From Macrosoma leucophasiata (lineage: Eukaryota > Arthropoda > Insecta > Lepidoptera > Hedylidae): DNA of 64,000 nt. Under the pieces are notes generated by a model, which had not been told where the DNA came from, did no database searches, and saw only the letters and a list, made by a program, of their open reading frames with translations. Every line of letters begins with the position of its first letter. Position 1 is the first letter of the stretch. Shown in pieces: positions 30,775-41,136 of this stretch. The DNA lies in the NCBI GenBank assembly GCA_036365455.1, contig JAWQUS010000032.1, forward strand, positions 18,422,001 to 18,486,000, in the 5' to 3' direction. Made by a program: the position numbers and the translations under genes.

Positions 30775-31200
30775 AAGCAGTTTATATGGATGGTAAGCGA
30801 ATATTACAGCCTTTAGCCTTCAACACAAAAACCGGAGACAAAATGCCATAGAGCAACGCGGCCCACCGGTCGCGGCGGACCGAAGGGGAGTAGCCTAGCG
30901 TGTATTACCGATGCAAAACAGTCTGTCATTTTTTGCGGGGGGAAATGCGTGCGACACACACGCACACTACAAAAATCCTCTATTACTACGAAACTCACAC
31001 CTTGACTTTAACAAAATACAGAAACAATTTCACGCACATATTTAAACATCTAGGCGACAGGTATAGGCCCATTGGGGCTTGTACTTTGACAGAGGGGAAA
31101 GCCTGCATATGGCTACTCTCCTCCGGTGTTGCTCTATGACAAAATGCAGATGCGTAGCCATCCCTTAGGTCTAAGCTGTTTTCCCTCTGCAATATTTAAT
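30775..31200 (-). repeat. Family A copy interrupted by family C
   Basis: A tail part 30775-30846, interrupted at ACAAAATGC, resumes 31139-31200 (ACAAAATGCAGATGCGTAGC). Confidence 0.75.
30838..31147 (+). mobile_element. Family C TIR element with 9-bp duplication (reference copy)
   Basis: Element 30847-31138 (292 bp), ends CATAGAGCAAC and GTTGCTCTATG. It is flanked by ACAAAATGC at 30838-30846 and 31139-31147. Subterminal regions repeat the GGAGTAGCC/GGCTACTC motif. The ends resemble hAT (CA..G start), and the 8-9 bp duplication fits that superfamily. No ORF, so it must depend on a transposase elsewhere. Confidence 0.9.
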
Positions 31201-31555
31201 ACGGAGACCAAATGTTTGTTTAAAAGCGCTGTTACTCAGTCACGCCTCTTAAACTTGAAACATTTACCCTCCAACGAAACATGTTAAATGTCTTTTGTAG
31301 TAAAACTCCAACTTAGAATTTCCATCAACTTTTATTCAGTTTCCGAATGTTCCGTAACTTTGGAAAAACTTAACGGCGACGCTCCGATCGGTCCTCAAAT
31401 AGTTTGAACAACTTATTTAGTACTCGAAAACGAGAATAGTGTAGTTAAACTTTATTTAAACAATTGTTGTGTATGTACTAAAGAATAAATGTTTTTTATG
31501 ACTCTTCTCTTGAATGAAAAAACCATTGGAGCTGCAAGATATTTTCTTATCCTGT
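31201..31555. other. No gene recognised
   Basis: AT-rich spacer. Confidence 0.45.
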
Positions 31556-31790
31556 TTTTTATGTAATGGAAGTGACAAACAAGCATGCAGTTCACATTAA
31601 TGCTAAGTAACGACTGCAGCCTAGACACCCACACAAAAACCAGATGTTAAAATGTAGATGTGTTGCCACCCCTGAGACTTTAGTTGATATGTCTCTGTGA
31701 AGTGCTGAACACTACCATTTAGCGGCAGATTGATTAGGTAATGCGGTGGTGCCTACGCTGTCGAGCTCCTACACTGGAACTCTACCACCA
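31556..31790 (-). repeat. Family A copy with internal deletion
   Basis: TTTTATGTAATGGAAGTGAC to GGAACTCTACCACCACAA; about 50 bp missing after TATGTCTCTGTG. Confidence 0.85.
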
Positions 31791-31822
31791 CAAAAAAGGT
31801 CGTGCAACGTTCCATAACTACC

Positions 31823-31890
31823 TCTCTGGTCCTACTACTTTTGCTATGATGGGGTCCTGGGTTCAATCGCCGGATCAGGAGCTACCAGAC
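31823..31890 (+). repeat. Family B head fragment
   Basis: GATGGGGTCCTGGGTTCAAT and GGATCAGGAGCTACCAGAC. Confidence 0.6.
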
Positions 31891-32044
31891 TTTAGTATTT
31901 TATAAATACCTGCTGTACGCCCTGTTGTTTTGCATAACTTCACGTAAGTAGGGAATATTTGCATAGTTTCCTAACTTACTAACTACTTAACGAAGTTATC
32001 ACTGTTTCGACGAACATCGCAACTTGAAATCTTCAATAATAATT

Positions 32045-32180
32045 ATTGAAGCTTCCACCACATAAAGCGCCATCTAGTGAAACACTGAAGAAACGTAAAG
32101 TACTTGTCTAGTACGAAAGATGACGTATGACCGCCTTACATCGCACGTACGAAGTTTTCTTACGAGTTACTGTATCAACA
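32045..32180 (+). repeat. Two-copy repeat, copy 2
   Basis: Partner of 2075-2212; TAAAGCGCCATCTAGTGAAA, AAGTTTTCTTACGAGTTAC. Confidence 0.6.
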
Positions 32181-32494
32181 TCTCAAGTTTATTGTAGAGC
32201 CGCGGCTAGTCAGACGCTATCACCTCACCCGCTCGGACTAACATTTACATCAGAGGAATATCATAAGGTAAAAAAACATAAAATTCCGCTGCAGACATAA
32301 GAGATTTCAAAGAAACTGCTAAGTAATCGTGTTGGCAACGAAATAGATAGTTCACAGGGATGGTCAATAATACTGCACCCCTGAGGAAGAAGTTGGTTGA
32401 CATTTGTGATATCGGAGCCATATATTACCATCTTGAATCGGAAAATGGCAGTTCACTAAGTGCACTACCATTTGACGGCATATAAATTGAGTAA
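32181..32494. other. No gene recognised
   Basis: 32380-32480 has weak echoes of family A (CACTACCATTTGACGGCA). Confidence 0.4.
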
Positions 32495-32745
32495 TGGCAG
32501 GCAGAGAGTGTGGAGCACCAGATATTCCGGTCCTGGTCCTGACCTCACCTACATTCATCATTCTCAACATACATGCACGCCGATTCCTAAGACTTTTGAC
32601 CCCACCATCAGAAAGTACTCGACTTATTTGGTCAAGGTAGGTCGATCTTGATCTTCCATCCATGGTCTTCTGCAACCATCCACATTCGCATTGCATATCG
32701 GTTAAGTCATTCGCTCATCCGACATTCTTTCTAAATGCCTTTTTT
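32495..32745 (-). mobile_element. LINE E fragment
   Basis: GGCAGAGAGTGTGGAGCACC to TCATCCGACATTC on +. On minus it reads QISRVLSDGGVKSLRNRRAC; frame broken once. Confidence 0.82.
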
Positions 32746-33154
32746 CATATTTTTGACCGTGTATTAATACAATAATTTGTAAATTACATTATAGGGTAGA
32801 AGTGTAATACTGAAGACTAGGCTACAATCAGTTCTTGGACTATAATTTACAGTACCTATCAGACAACACAAATCGCGTGCAAGGGGTTGGAGCGTATAAT
32901 TTCGCGCAATCACTGGCATGACCCAGTAATTACCTTACACTTGATATCATGTTTGCGATCTATGTTGCTTTTTGTAATTTAACATAACATCAGAATCTGT
33001 ATGTTATAGTTACCTACTTGAGAATGGGTTATTCAAAAGGTGACAATCAATACATATAATAAGACAAATCGAGTGTATGTAGGTATATTAAATATTTTTC
33101 CAAAATATTGATAGGGGACGATTAAAGAAGAGTAACAGCAACCAAAAAACAATT
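32746..33154. other. No gene recognised
   Basis: AT-rich. Confidence 0.45.
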
Positions 33155-33492
33155 ATTGGGAAGTTTGTCTGTCTGTCTGTTTGGTACGTTATAACTTCGA
33201 ATCTACTCAATGGATTTGGACGCGTTTCACAGTTGGATATTCTAGTACATAAGTATTATTAGGAGCGTTGCGAAACCTTTTTTTGTCAAAATCGCTCAAG
33301 GAAAAAAGAAGTTCAAATTCAACAAAGAAGAAAAACGCTTCACTTCAAGCAATGCTTTAAAACTTTTAAACAGAGTTGAATGCGGTTTACATAAACGTAT
33401 TTAATTTAGACTAATTGTGCCCGCGACTTCGTCCGCGTAGAATTTAACAAAATTATTGAGCAGTACGCGGACAAAGTCGTGGGCACAGCTAG
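33155..33492 (+). mobile_element. Helitron-like element with palindromic 3' end
   Basis: Body with (GTCT)n at 33167 and GCGTTTCACAGTTGGATATT. Its last 88 bp (33405-33492) form an inverted repeat, GTGCCCGCGACTTCGTCCGC and complement, ending CAGCTAG. The same element in reverse is at 52884-53112. Confidence 0.65.
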
Positions 33493-33496
33493 TTTG

Positions 33497-33545
33497 AAAT
33501 AAACCCGATGTTTCGGTTTTCCGCTGTGGTTTCTTTTTATCTTGG
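33497..33545 (+). repeat. ACGTTTCGG-type repeat, copy 2
   Basis: CCCGATGTTTCGGTTTTCCG and TGTGGTTTC. Confidence 0.45.
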
Positions 33546-33557
33546 TTATTTTTTTAG

Positions 33558-33692
33558 TTTAATATCATCATATCAGCCATAGGACGTCCACTGCTGAACA
33601 CAGGCCTCCCAATGACCTCCATGCCGACCGATCGGAAGCGGCGTGCATCCAGCGGGTACCTGCAGCTTTGACTAGGTCGACGGTCCATCTTG
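33558..33692 (-). mobile_element. RTE-type LINE 3' end
   Basis: ATCATATCAGCCATAGGACG, CCACTGCTGAACACAGGCCT and GCGTGCATCCAGCGGGTACC. From memory this is the reverse of the conserved 3' end of lepidopteran RTE elements, whose tail is a GAT trinucleotide repeat. Confidence 0.7.
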
Positions 33693-33774
33693 CACTATAT
33701 ATAGTTTAAAATACGCGAGATAAATCTGAAAACTAGTTTTATTTCAATGGACAAGAGATATTTTCATATATAAA

Positions 33775-34010
33775 TCATACAATGCGAATGTGGATGGTTG
33801 CAGAGGCCCAGGAAGACCAAGGCTGACCTACCATGACCAAATAGGTCGAGTTCTGTCTGATGGTGGGGTCAAAAGTCTTAGGAATCGGCGTGCATGTATG
33901 AAGAGAATGATGAAGGTAGACGAGGCACGAGAGGTTTGTCTGAACCGGGATATCTGGCGCTCTACACTCGCTGCCTACCCCGTTAGGGACCTGGCGTGAA
34001 GATACAATCA
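33775..34010 (+). mobile_element. LINE E C-terminus, intact frame
   Basis: Frame 33790-33999 is open: MDGCRGPGRPRLTYHDQIGR ... SLRNRRACMKRMMKVDEARE ... RDIWRSTLAAYPVRDLA. 5'-truncated. Confidence 0.85.
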
Positions 34011-34661
34011 TGAATTTCCATAAAAACGTTATCCACGGAAATACATAAACAAAAATAAAATATTGTTTCGCATTAAACAACTGATTGTGTTGTCTCCCGA
34101 AATGGTTTTTTCTGAGGAATGTTGCTTTTGTCACTGAATTTTTAATAGAACCTTAATACCTCAGCGGCTTGTTGGGAAATAGGTAAACAATTTCTTTCAC
34201 CGTTTTATTTCAAGTGGAAAAGTTATGAATATTAAGTTCTTTTAGTATTAAAGGTCGGTGGTTTTATTTTGATTTTTACAGAAGTCAAACGTTGCACAAA
34301 CATGCGCATCGACGGCGACGAAACGATTCTCGCCGTGCTGGTAATAGCGAGTCACTTGCTACTCGAGCATCATATTTGTACTGCGGTTAAGTTGCTCGAG
34401 CTCCACAAAGTAGCTTATCAGTAACAGATAGGAAGACTACAAAACATTTGAAGAAATAAGTAGCAAACAAATTAAATTGCATTAAACACTCAGAGTATCG
34501 GGTGTCCTCTGCAATGGCTATAAATTAATTAATACAAACAAACAGACGTAAGGCGCCGTTCACAAAGATTTACGAGTGAGTTTAAACTGTACTTACCCCG
34601 AGTTGCGCCACGATATTTATAAAAGTTAAAGTTATTGTAACATTTCAGGTCCTTCTCTAAC
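34011..34661. other. No gene recognised
   Basis: 650 bp of unique AT-rich sequence. Confidence 0.45.
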
Positions 34662-34820
34662 TTGAATTTCCGGCACAGAGGCATAACACCTTAGGGGTGG
34701 TAACTTTGGCCTTGGTCTTCATGTGGGTGTCTATAGGCTGCAGTCATCACTTAACATCAATGTGAACTGCATGCTTGTTTGCCACTTCCGTTACATAAAA
34801 AAAAATAAAAAAAAAAAACT
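34662..34820 (+). repeat. Family A copy, tail half
   Basis: AATTTCCGGCACAGAGGCAT to CCGTTACATAAAAAAAAATA; a 20-bp gap after CACCTTAGG. Confidence 0.85.
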
Positions 34821-35040
34821 TTAACAGATTTATGTAAGTTAGAATGTGATATGTTACTATAACTTTAACTTGAACAAATATCTTGGTGCAACACAAAATT
34901 TGTGTTTCGTCCATGATTAAATATAACAATAGGTATATCGGGAACTTGGACCTTGAAACAAAATGTGGGTACACTTTTAAAACTGCTCTACGATTCATTG
35001 CTTTCTTTCAAATTCGACAGGCAAACCTGCAATATTACTA

Positions 35041-35105
35041 AAAAAACGTAACTTCACGCCTGTAATCCCCGAAGGGATAGGCAGAGGTAAATGCATGCAT
35101 TCGTA
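35041..35105 (-). repeat. Family B 3' fragment
   Basis: GTAACTTCACGCCTGTAATC to GGTAAATGCATGCATTCG. Confidence 0.8.
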
Positions 35106-35523
35106 ACTGGTCCACAATCACCCATGTAATAGGTTTTCCACCCGACAATTTATTTTGGTTAATTCTCGAGTTTTTCATTTGTAAAAAAAATTACGGACCT
35201 ATATTTTTCGTTTTTTTTTCTAGGCTTTACACAGGTGTAATGTTATTTTGGAGCTAATATAATATTACTGGTACCGTATGAATATCAGCGGTGAGGAGCA
35301 TAAATTGTAATACTTACTCGCCGTCAATAAATTACGTACATTTTTTGTTTGCCCAATTCTGTTTACCCATTAAAAACTATGCCATCGAAGACGCATACCT
35401 ATCTTTTGACATCATCGACCCGCATAGCTACTGATTTAATCTTACAAAACCTCTTAGCGTCTGATATCGATGTGTGAATTGAGACCAATTTTTAATAAAC
35501 ATTTCATCGAAAGCTCGTCTAGG
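35106..35523. other. No gene recognised
   Basis: 35360-35510 has a weak direct-repeat partner at 35950-36040, on the far side of the C element (e.g. TCTGATATCGATGTGTGAAT versus TCCGATATTGAAGCGTGAAT). Confidence 0.45.
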
Positions 35524-35814
35524 CATAGAGCAACACCGGAGGAGAGTAGCCATATGCAGGCTTTCCCCTCTGTCAAAGTACAAGCCGAAATGGGCCTATA
35601 CCTGTCGCCTAGATGTTTAAATGTGTGAGTGAAATAATTTCTGTATTTTGTTAATGTCAAGGTGTGAGTTTCTTAGTAATAGACGATTTTTGTAGTGTGC
35701 GTGTGTGTCACACGCATTTCCCCCCGCAAAAAATGACAGACTGTTTTGCATCGGTAATAAACTATGGCTACACCCCTCCAGTCCATCGCGGCCGGTGGTC
35801 CGTGTTGCTCTATG
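35524..35814 (-). mobile_element. Family C TIR element, inverted, no duplication seen
   Basis: CATAGAGCAACACCGGAGGA at the left and GTGTTGCTCTATG at the right, with the interior in reverse orientation to 30847. Flanks CGTCTAGG and GGATATGA do not match. Confidence 0.85.
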
Positions 35815-36127
35815 GGATATGATAATTTTAAATTTTTATTTTGATTATTTTCACTCAAGTTTGAATAGAATAAAATAGAATAGAAAAACTTTATTTGTAA
35901 CAACATAAAAAAAAAACTAAAACTAACGAACGCAACCTTATCCTCTGAGATCACAGACGGCAATAGCCAATGATTTCATCTCACAAAGCCACTTATTGTC
36001 CGATATTGAAGCGTGAATTGATATCAATTATGAAAAGGTCGACTATGATAAATGTATCAGCAATTATAGATTTCTCTGTGGGTTATTGATCGTTTTATCT
36101 AAATCGTTTATTCGATTGTAACTTCAA
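35815..36127. other. No gene recognised
   Basis: Contains a short AGAATAGAAT run (35867-35884) and the partner of 35360-35510. Confidence 0.4.
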
Positions 36128-36175
36128 ACGTTACTTCACGCCTATATTCTCTGAAGCAATAGGCAGAGATAAATA
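36128..36175 (-). repeat. Family B 3' fragment
   Basis: ACGTTACTTCACGCCTATAT and GCAATAGGCAGAGATAAAT; cut off by mariner at 36179. Confidence 0.65.
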
Positions 36176-36178
36176 ATA

Positions 36179-36412
36179 GGTTGGGGAAAAAGTCTTTTCG
36201 CATTATAGTATGTATGAACTTGTAATAAAATCTCTTTGGCTGTAGTATTTGTATCTGGCTGGTTTTGGTATCATTGAAAGTTAAAATTTTAAAAAACATA
36301 ATTTCAAATTCAAATTAGGCAAATGTGTGATTTTTATTTGTTTTTCGTACTGTCAAGATGAGTGAATCTAATGAAGAAATTCGATACATCTTAAAATTTT
36401 ACTACAATTAAA
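36179..36412 (+). mobile_element. mariner 5' end, second copy
   Basis: Over 230 bp nearly identical to 25501-25730, after TA (36177-36178). The start codon context and MSESNEEIRYILKFYYN are retained; then sequence diverges and the rest is deleted. Confidence 0.88.
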
Positions 36413-36510
36413 ATTAAAAAAAACCGCATTCAAAAAAAAATTCAAAACTAAATATACAAAAACACTAAGCACCCAAAACTCGCCGATGAAGGGTTCCAAG
36501 TTACGTTTTA

Positions 36511-36790
36511 CTGGTGGTAGAGCTCCAGTGACGGAGCTTGCGGGCGTAGGCCACCACCGCATTACCTAATATACTTGCTGATAAATGGTAGTTTCAGCAC
36601 TATCGTGTTCCGGTCAGGTGGTAATGTACGGTCCTGTAATTTCTGACGCAGAGGCATAACACCTTAGGCCTTAGGAGTGGTAACGTATCTGCATTTTGAC
36701 CTTGGTCTTTGTGTAAGTGTCTATAGGCTGCAGTGATCACTTACCATCAATGTGAACTGCATGCTTCTTTGCCGCTTCCAATACATAAAA
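36511..36790 (+). repeat. Family A copy, full length
   Basis: ACTGGTGGTAGAGCTCCAGT to CCGCTTCCAATACATAAAAA. Confidence 0.9.
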
Positions 36791-36980
36791 AAAACGTACA
36801 ACGAGAGTTGAAATTATACTTGTTGAAAATCATTATCATTATTCACCACATATTATAAAGTAAGGTCTCCCTATTTTCTCTGTCTCTATGTATGTCCTAA
36901 TCTCGAAAATTTGTGAACGGATTTCATTCTTGTTTAAAATGTCGGAAAGAGGGTTTTCTGAGACAGGTTTTTATCTATAA

Positions 36981-37839
36981 CTAGATGACCCGGCAAACTT
37001 CGTAAAGCCTCAGAATGATGTAATGTGTCAAAGATTGTAGAAATTAAACTGGCGGATTTTCTCGCGTATACAACACTCCCAAAAAGTTTTTGCGGGAAGC
37101 TTGAAAGGTGCGCGTGGTGCTCTTATTTTATTTCATTTTCTTGGTGTATTTTTGAGTTATATTAAATAAAGTTGGTGGCATTTTGTTTGATATAGGCTTA
37201 TTACAATGCTCGTGTATAGTGAAATAGAATAACAGTGCGAAAACACGTTCTTTCGGGTTGCCTCCAAAACTTCATTGTAAATGTTTTGGTAAAGTAGCCA
37301 TCGCTTTACTCGAATTACTGTGACTCTGACTGACAGACTGATAAATTGTCTGACTGACTCTGACTTTTACGTTGCTTATTACGAATACGAAATCGTTTTA
37401 CTTGACACTGGCAATATGCATAACAAACGATGCCCAATATTAAAAAAAAAAACACTCCCAAACTTCTTCTTACACCCGACGTTTCGGTCGCTTTCCAGCT
37501 ACCGTGGTCACGGGCAGGCTAATTTCTGTTAAACTAATTAATATTAGACTATTAATATTAGATTATTTATGTTGCAAGTTTAATTTCTACAATGTATGAA
37601 TCTCGCGAAAATCTACGAATACGTTAATGTGTCAAAGGTTTGATAGATACGGACTATTTGTATTAGGAGATTAAATTGTGGTTTTTACTATTTCCTTTAA
37701 ATATTTTCATATTTTCTTACCTTTTAAACCGTCCCTGGACTTCCAAAAATCATTCAAAACCAAAATTAGCGAAATCGGTTCAGCCGTTCTCGAGTTTTAG
37801 CGAGACTAACGAACAGCAATTGATTTTTATATATATAGA
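36981..37839 (-). mobile_element. Helitron-like family G with nested insertion
   Basis: CTAGATGACCCGGCAAACTT at the left and the 5' end ...GATTTTTATATATATAGA at the right. TAATGTGTCAAAG occurs at both edges of a nested block (about 37035-37612) that itself carries inverted ends (TTGTAGAAATTAAACT). The nested block includes an ACGTTTCGG repeat (37465-37545). Confidence 0.65.
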
Positions 37840-38031
37840 CTAGCTGTCCCGGCAAACTTCGTATCGCACGAAAAATTAAAAAAAAAAAATGTCCAAAATG
37901 TTATGAAAAATAGATGTTGGCCGATTCTCATAGATACCGGATAAGCACAAAAAAATTCATCAAAATCGGTCAAGCCGTTTCGGAGGAGTATGGCAACGAA
38001 AACTGTGACACGAGAATTTTGTATATTAGAT
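37840..38031 (-). mobile_element. Helitron-like element, tandem neighbour
   Basis: CTAGCTGTCCCGGCAAACTT to CACGAGAATTTTGTATATTA; begins exactly where the previous element ends. Close to 57095-57287. Confidence 0.7.
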
Positions 38032-38049
38032 TTGTCAACATATTAAGAA

Positions 38050-38078
38050 CTAGCTGTGCTCGCGGCTTCGAGCGTTAT
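38050..38078 (-). mobile_element. Helitron-like 3' end fragment
   Basis: CTAGCTGTGCTCGCGGCTTC. Confidence 0.5.
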
Positions 38079-38094
38079 TTATTTGTTGAGATGT

Positions 38095-38250
38095 AAGCAG
38101 CTAGTATCGTTAAGATCAGATAGCAGGTGAACTCGAGCCCTGATTTCCCCAGGGTACCAATCAGAGATGTACGCCCCATTTGACTCCGCAGCCTGTCCCC
38201 TGAGAATCCAATAGACAGATTCTTCTACAAGGAAAGGTTATACATACATA
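38095..38250 (+). repeat. Direct repeat pair, copy 1
   Basis: GGTGAACTCGAGCCCTGATT and GATGTACGCCCCATTTGACT match 39150-39300 in the same orientation. Confidence 0.75.
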
Positions 38251-38313
38251 AAATAACATAACATACTACTTTCATCGTTTTCACATATCTCTGCATTCAC
38301 ACTTCTGTTTCAG

Positions 38314-38602
38314 AAGCGCGCATGGCCTCGCGGCTGGTGTAGATCGGAGGCGATCTACTCGGTTAAGCGATACGGGCGCGGTCGGGTGTATAATGGGTGA
38401 CCGCTTGTGGCAAGATTAAAATGCGCGTTTCCGTGTTTCGGAGAGCACGTAAGCCGTTGGTCCCGGTTGCTATCGATAGATTGTAGTCGTTAAACCTTCT
38501 CGGGGGCCTTATGTGCGATTTTAAATCGGCAACGGGTTGGCTACTAACCCTTATATCCACCAACCCGCATTGGAGCAGCGTGGTGGAGTTAGCTCAATTC
38601 TC
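38314..38602 (+). repeat. Family D copy
   Basis: GCGCGCATGGCCTCGCGGCT head, hairpin GTAGATCGGAGGCGATCTAC, to GTGGTGGAGTTAGCTC; the 3' 80 bp are lost. Confidence 0.85.
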
Positions 38603-38668
38603 TAAATTCTATCGCACTAACACATGCGATTAAAAATATATTTTAAAGAAAAATAGATAGAAAATTTT

Positions 38669-38744
38669 GACTTCAGACGGGGATTGAACCTGCGAACACT
38701 GGGATCTGTAGTCCAGACGCTCTCCCAACTGAGCTACCGAAGTT
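38669..38744 (-). other. tRNA-like head, left arm
   Basis: On minus: ACTTCGGTAGCTCAGTTGGG, then the B-box-like GGTTCAATCCCC. Confidence 0.65.
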
Positions 38745-38899
38745 CACACCTGTATGTCGAATTTTTCCTACACATTTAGTGCTTTGCCTTGTGGTGGCAG
38801 TAGCGACATCTATTGCTAACAATGCTAGTTATATTAATAAGTATAGTATAAATCGGTTAAAATCAAAGAGGGAAGGCAAAATTTTACGTATTGGTGTCG

Positions 38900-38973
38900 G
38901 ACTTCGGTAGCTTGGCGGTGGAGCGTCTGGACTGGTTGTCCTGAGGTCGCAGGTTCAATACCTGCCCGAAGTC
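38900..38973 (+). other. tRNA-like head, right arm
   Basis: GACTTCGGTAGCTTGGCGGT and GGTTCAATACC; the acceptor GACTTCG pairs perfectly with CGAAGTC. Confidence 0.7.
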
Positions 38974-39061
38974 AATTTTTTCTTTCACATTTTTCTTTAT
39001 TTTCTAATTTTCATTCGCATGTGTTATTGCGTAAAATGAATTATTACAATGCTGGTTAGTT

Positions 39062-39135
39062 AGGTGGTCTAGAGATCCCAGCGGTCGCGGGTTCAAGCCC
39101 CGCCTGAAGTCAAAGTTTACTTTCAATTTTATTTA
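39062..39135 (+). repeat. Family T-like tRNA 3' half
   Basis: GGTCGCGGGTTCAAGCCCCG then CCTGAAGTC and a T/A-rich tail; A-box half degenerate. Confidence 0.55.
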
Positions 39136-39149
39136 AAAAGTTAAAAAAT

Positions 39150-39300
39150 TGTAGGCAGCTGGCATCATAGAGTTCAAATGGCAGGTGAACTCGAGCCCTG
39201 ATTTCCCCGGGGTGCCAATCAAGGATGTACGCTCCATTTGACTCCCCGGTCTGTCCCATGAGGATCCATTGACGGGTTTACCTAGAAATAGGTTTTCAGA
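39150..39300 (+). repeat. Direct repeat pair, copy 2
   Basis: GGTGAACTCGAGCCCTGATT, GATGTACGCTCCATTTGACT; 1.05 kb from copy 1, with D and T elements between. Confidence 0.75.
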
Positions 39301-39544
39301 AAAACATGCATCTTATTTCGTTTATTTATTTTTGTAGCGGCCTCTGAATGGCCTTGCTTACCATTTAAAATCCGTTCAAATTGGACTCGCGTGAATAGAA
39401 TTCCACACAGTTGTCAGATTTCCTATGTTATCCTAAACACCATAGACTTCTTGTAAATTTTCTTGCAATATTTCTATAAATCATAAATCTGTTTTACGTT
39501 ATTTTTTATTTAAATACGAATTAAAACGCATATGAAGCTAATAA

Positions 39545-39866
39545 AGGCAACCCTTGATACGTCCCACTGCTGGGCATGAGTCTCTCCCCTTCCTGGGAGG
39601 AGGCCTGGAGCTTACTCCACCACGCTGCTCCAATCTGGGTTGGTGGAGATAAGGGTTAATGGCCAACCCGCTGTCGGATGTTTTCAAATCGCCCATAAGG
39701 CCTCCGATACGGTTTAACGACTGATATCTATCGATAGCAACCGGGACCGACGGCTTAACATGCCTTTCGAAGCACGGAAACGCGCATTTTAATTTGCCAC
39801 TAGCGATCACCCATCACACACCCGACCGCGCCCGTATCGCTAAGCCGTGGGGCCATGCGCGCTTCA
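39545..39866 (-). repeat. Family D copy
   Basis: ACCCTTGATACGTCCCACTG to CCGTGGGGCCATGCGCGC; nearly complete. Confidence 0.88.
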
Positions 39867-40824
39867 TATGTAGCTAAATAGGTATAACATATTTTTGTTC
39901 TTCTAAAACTTAAGATATTTTTAAACACCTATCCAATGATATCTTAAACGAATCAGACAACGGGGTTACCCGAAAAAAATAATTGTTTTTAAGATTCTTT
40001 TCCACCTTTTTGTTGGCATGCCTAATTTGCTTACATATTCAAACCAAATTACAGCTTTCTAGTACGAACCTCTGAGCTAAGCTCAACAGCTACATAGACA
40101 GACGAATTGACATGGCAAATCTAAAATGGTTCCACGTCGGATATGGGACCCTAACAAGCGGGGAAAACGGCGGGATAACTAATGAATTAAGCCTACCGTC
40201 TTTAAGCCCTGGTGTGGTGATTTTCACCACTTAAATCCTTACATCCTTACCTCAAAATGGGAGGCAATGATTTTCTCCCAGGGAAATTTACGAGCATCTC
40301 AAACACCAGCTAAAAGTACAGCCACATAAAATAATAACACCAATTTGAGCGTCCGCCATTTTGGTACTCTCGAAATATATTATTCCACTGTAAATGTACC
40401 CGAGCTGGGAACGTTGAGGCGTCCGTGTATAAATAATGCAGTGGACCGTTACGTGGTAAAGGAATTGTTGGCCTGATATCTCTAGTAGGTACACTGGATC
40501 TGAGAAATATTTCATGCCGACACAAGCTGAAGAAGCCTCGCAATGTAGCCTTTGAACGCTCGTTTTATAAAATATAAATCTTTCTTACTTTTCGTAACCG
40601 ACTTCAAACCTATGAGTAGGTTGGTACGTAGCCCATTATAAAGTAATTGTCCTATTATAATTTAAGGTTACGCGTATTTTTCCTTAAATTGAAATTATTC
40701 AATTGAGTTGCTTTTTCGTTCTTTAGTGTTTTTAGTCGAAGTAGTTTTTGATTTTTTTGAAGGTGTTTTTTTTATTGAATCTATGCAAGAGCTTTGTTAT
40801 AGAACACACAACTACACTACAAAT
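39867..40824. other. 958 bp without recognised gene
   Basis: Unique sequence. Two overlapping minus frames (40288-40543) lack any domain. ACCGACTTCAAACCTATGAG at 40600 is common low-copy repeat-like text. Confidence 0.4.
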
Positions 40825-41136
40825 GTACCTACGTGTAATCTAGGTATGGTAATATGGCCCAATGTTCGGCTTATGTGCCAACAATCGCCACAAATTGGTT
40901 CACTGCATAGAGCAACACGGGCCACCGGCCGCGGCAGTCGGAGGAGAGTAGCCTTAAATGCAAGCTTTCCCCTCTGTCAAAGTACAGGCACAAGTGATCC
41001 TATAGTATGTCATAAGCAGGAAGCAGCTTCCTAAAACAATTGACGATGGTACTGTTCAAAACTCTCCTGTTCCGATTCGATTGTAATATGGCCCAATGTT
41101 GGGCCATATTACCATACCTAGATTAAACGTAGGTAC
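40825..41136. mobile_element. TIR element with a family C solo end inside
   Basis: Inverted ends GTACCTACGTGTAATCTAGG and CCTAGATTAAACGTAGGTAC, then TATGGTAATATGGCCC and its complement; arms of about 40 bp. The C piece 40906-41009 lies inside. Confidence 0.75.
40906..41009 (+). repeat. Family C solo end
   Basis: CATAGAGCAACACGGGCCAC to ATCCTATAGTATG; similar extent to 8179-8282. Confidence 0.75.

Larger units (their letters stand above)
38620..39035. mobile_element. Family T head-to-head inverted dimer, full length
   Basis: Left arm tail CGCACTAACACATGCGATTA and right arm tail TCGCATGTGTTATTGCGTAA are mirror images. tRNA-like heads lie at 38669-38744 (minus) and 38900-38973 (plus). The centre contains GCGACATCTATTGC and ATTGGTGTCGGACTTC, shared with 2325-2648 (CATCGGTGTGGGACTTC). 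Both outer ends are present, unlike 20692-21066. Confidence 0.85.
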
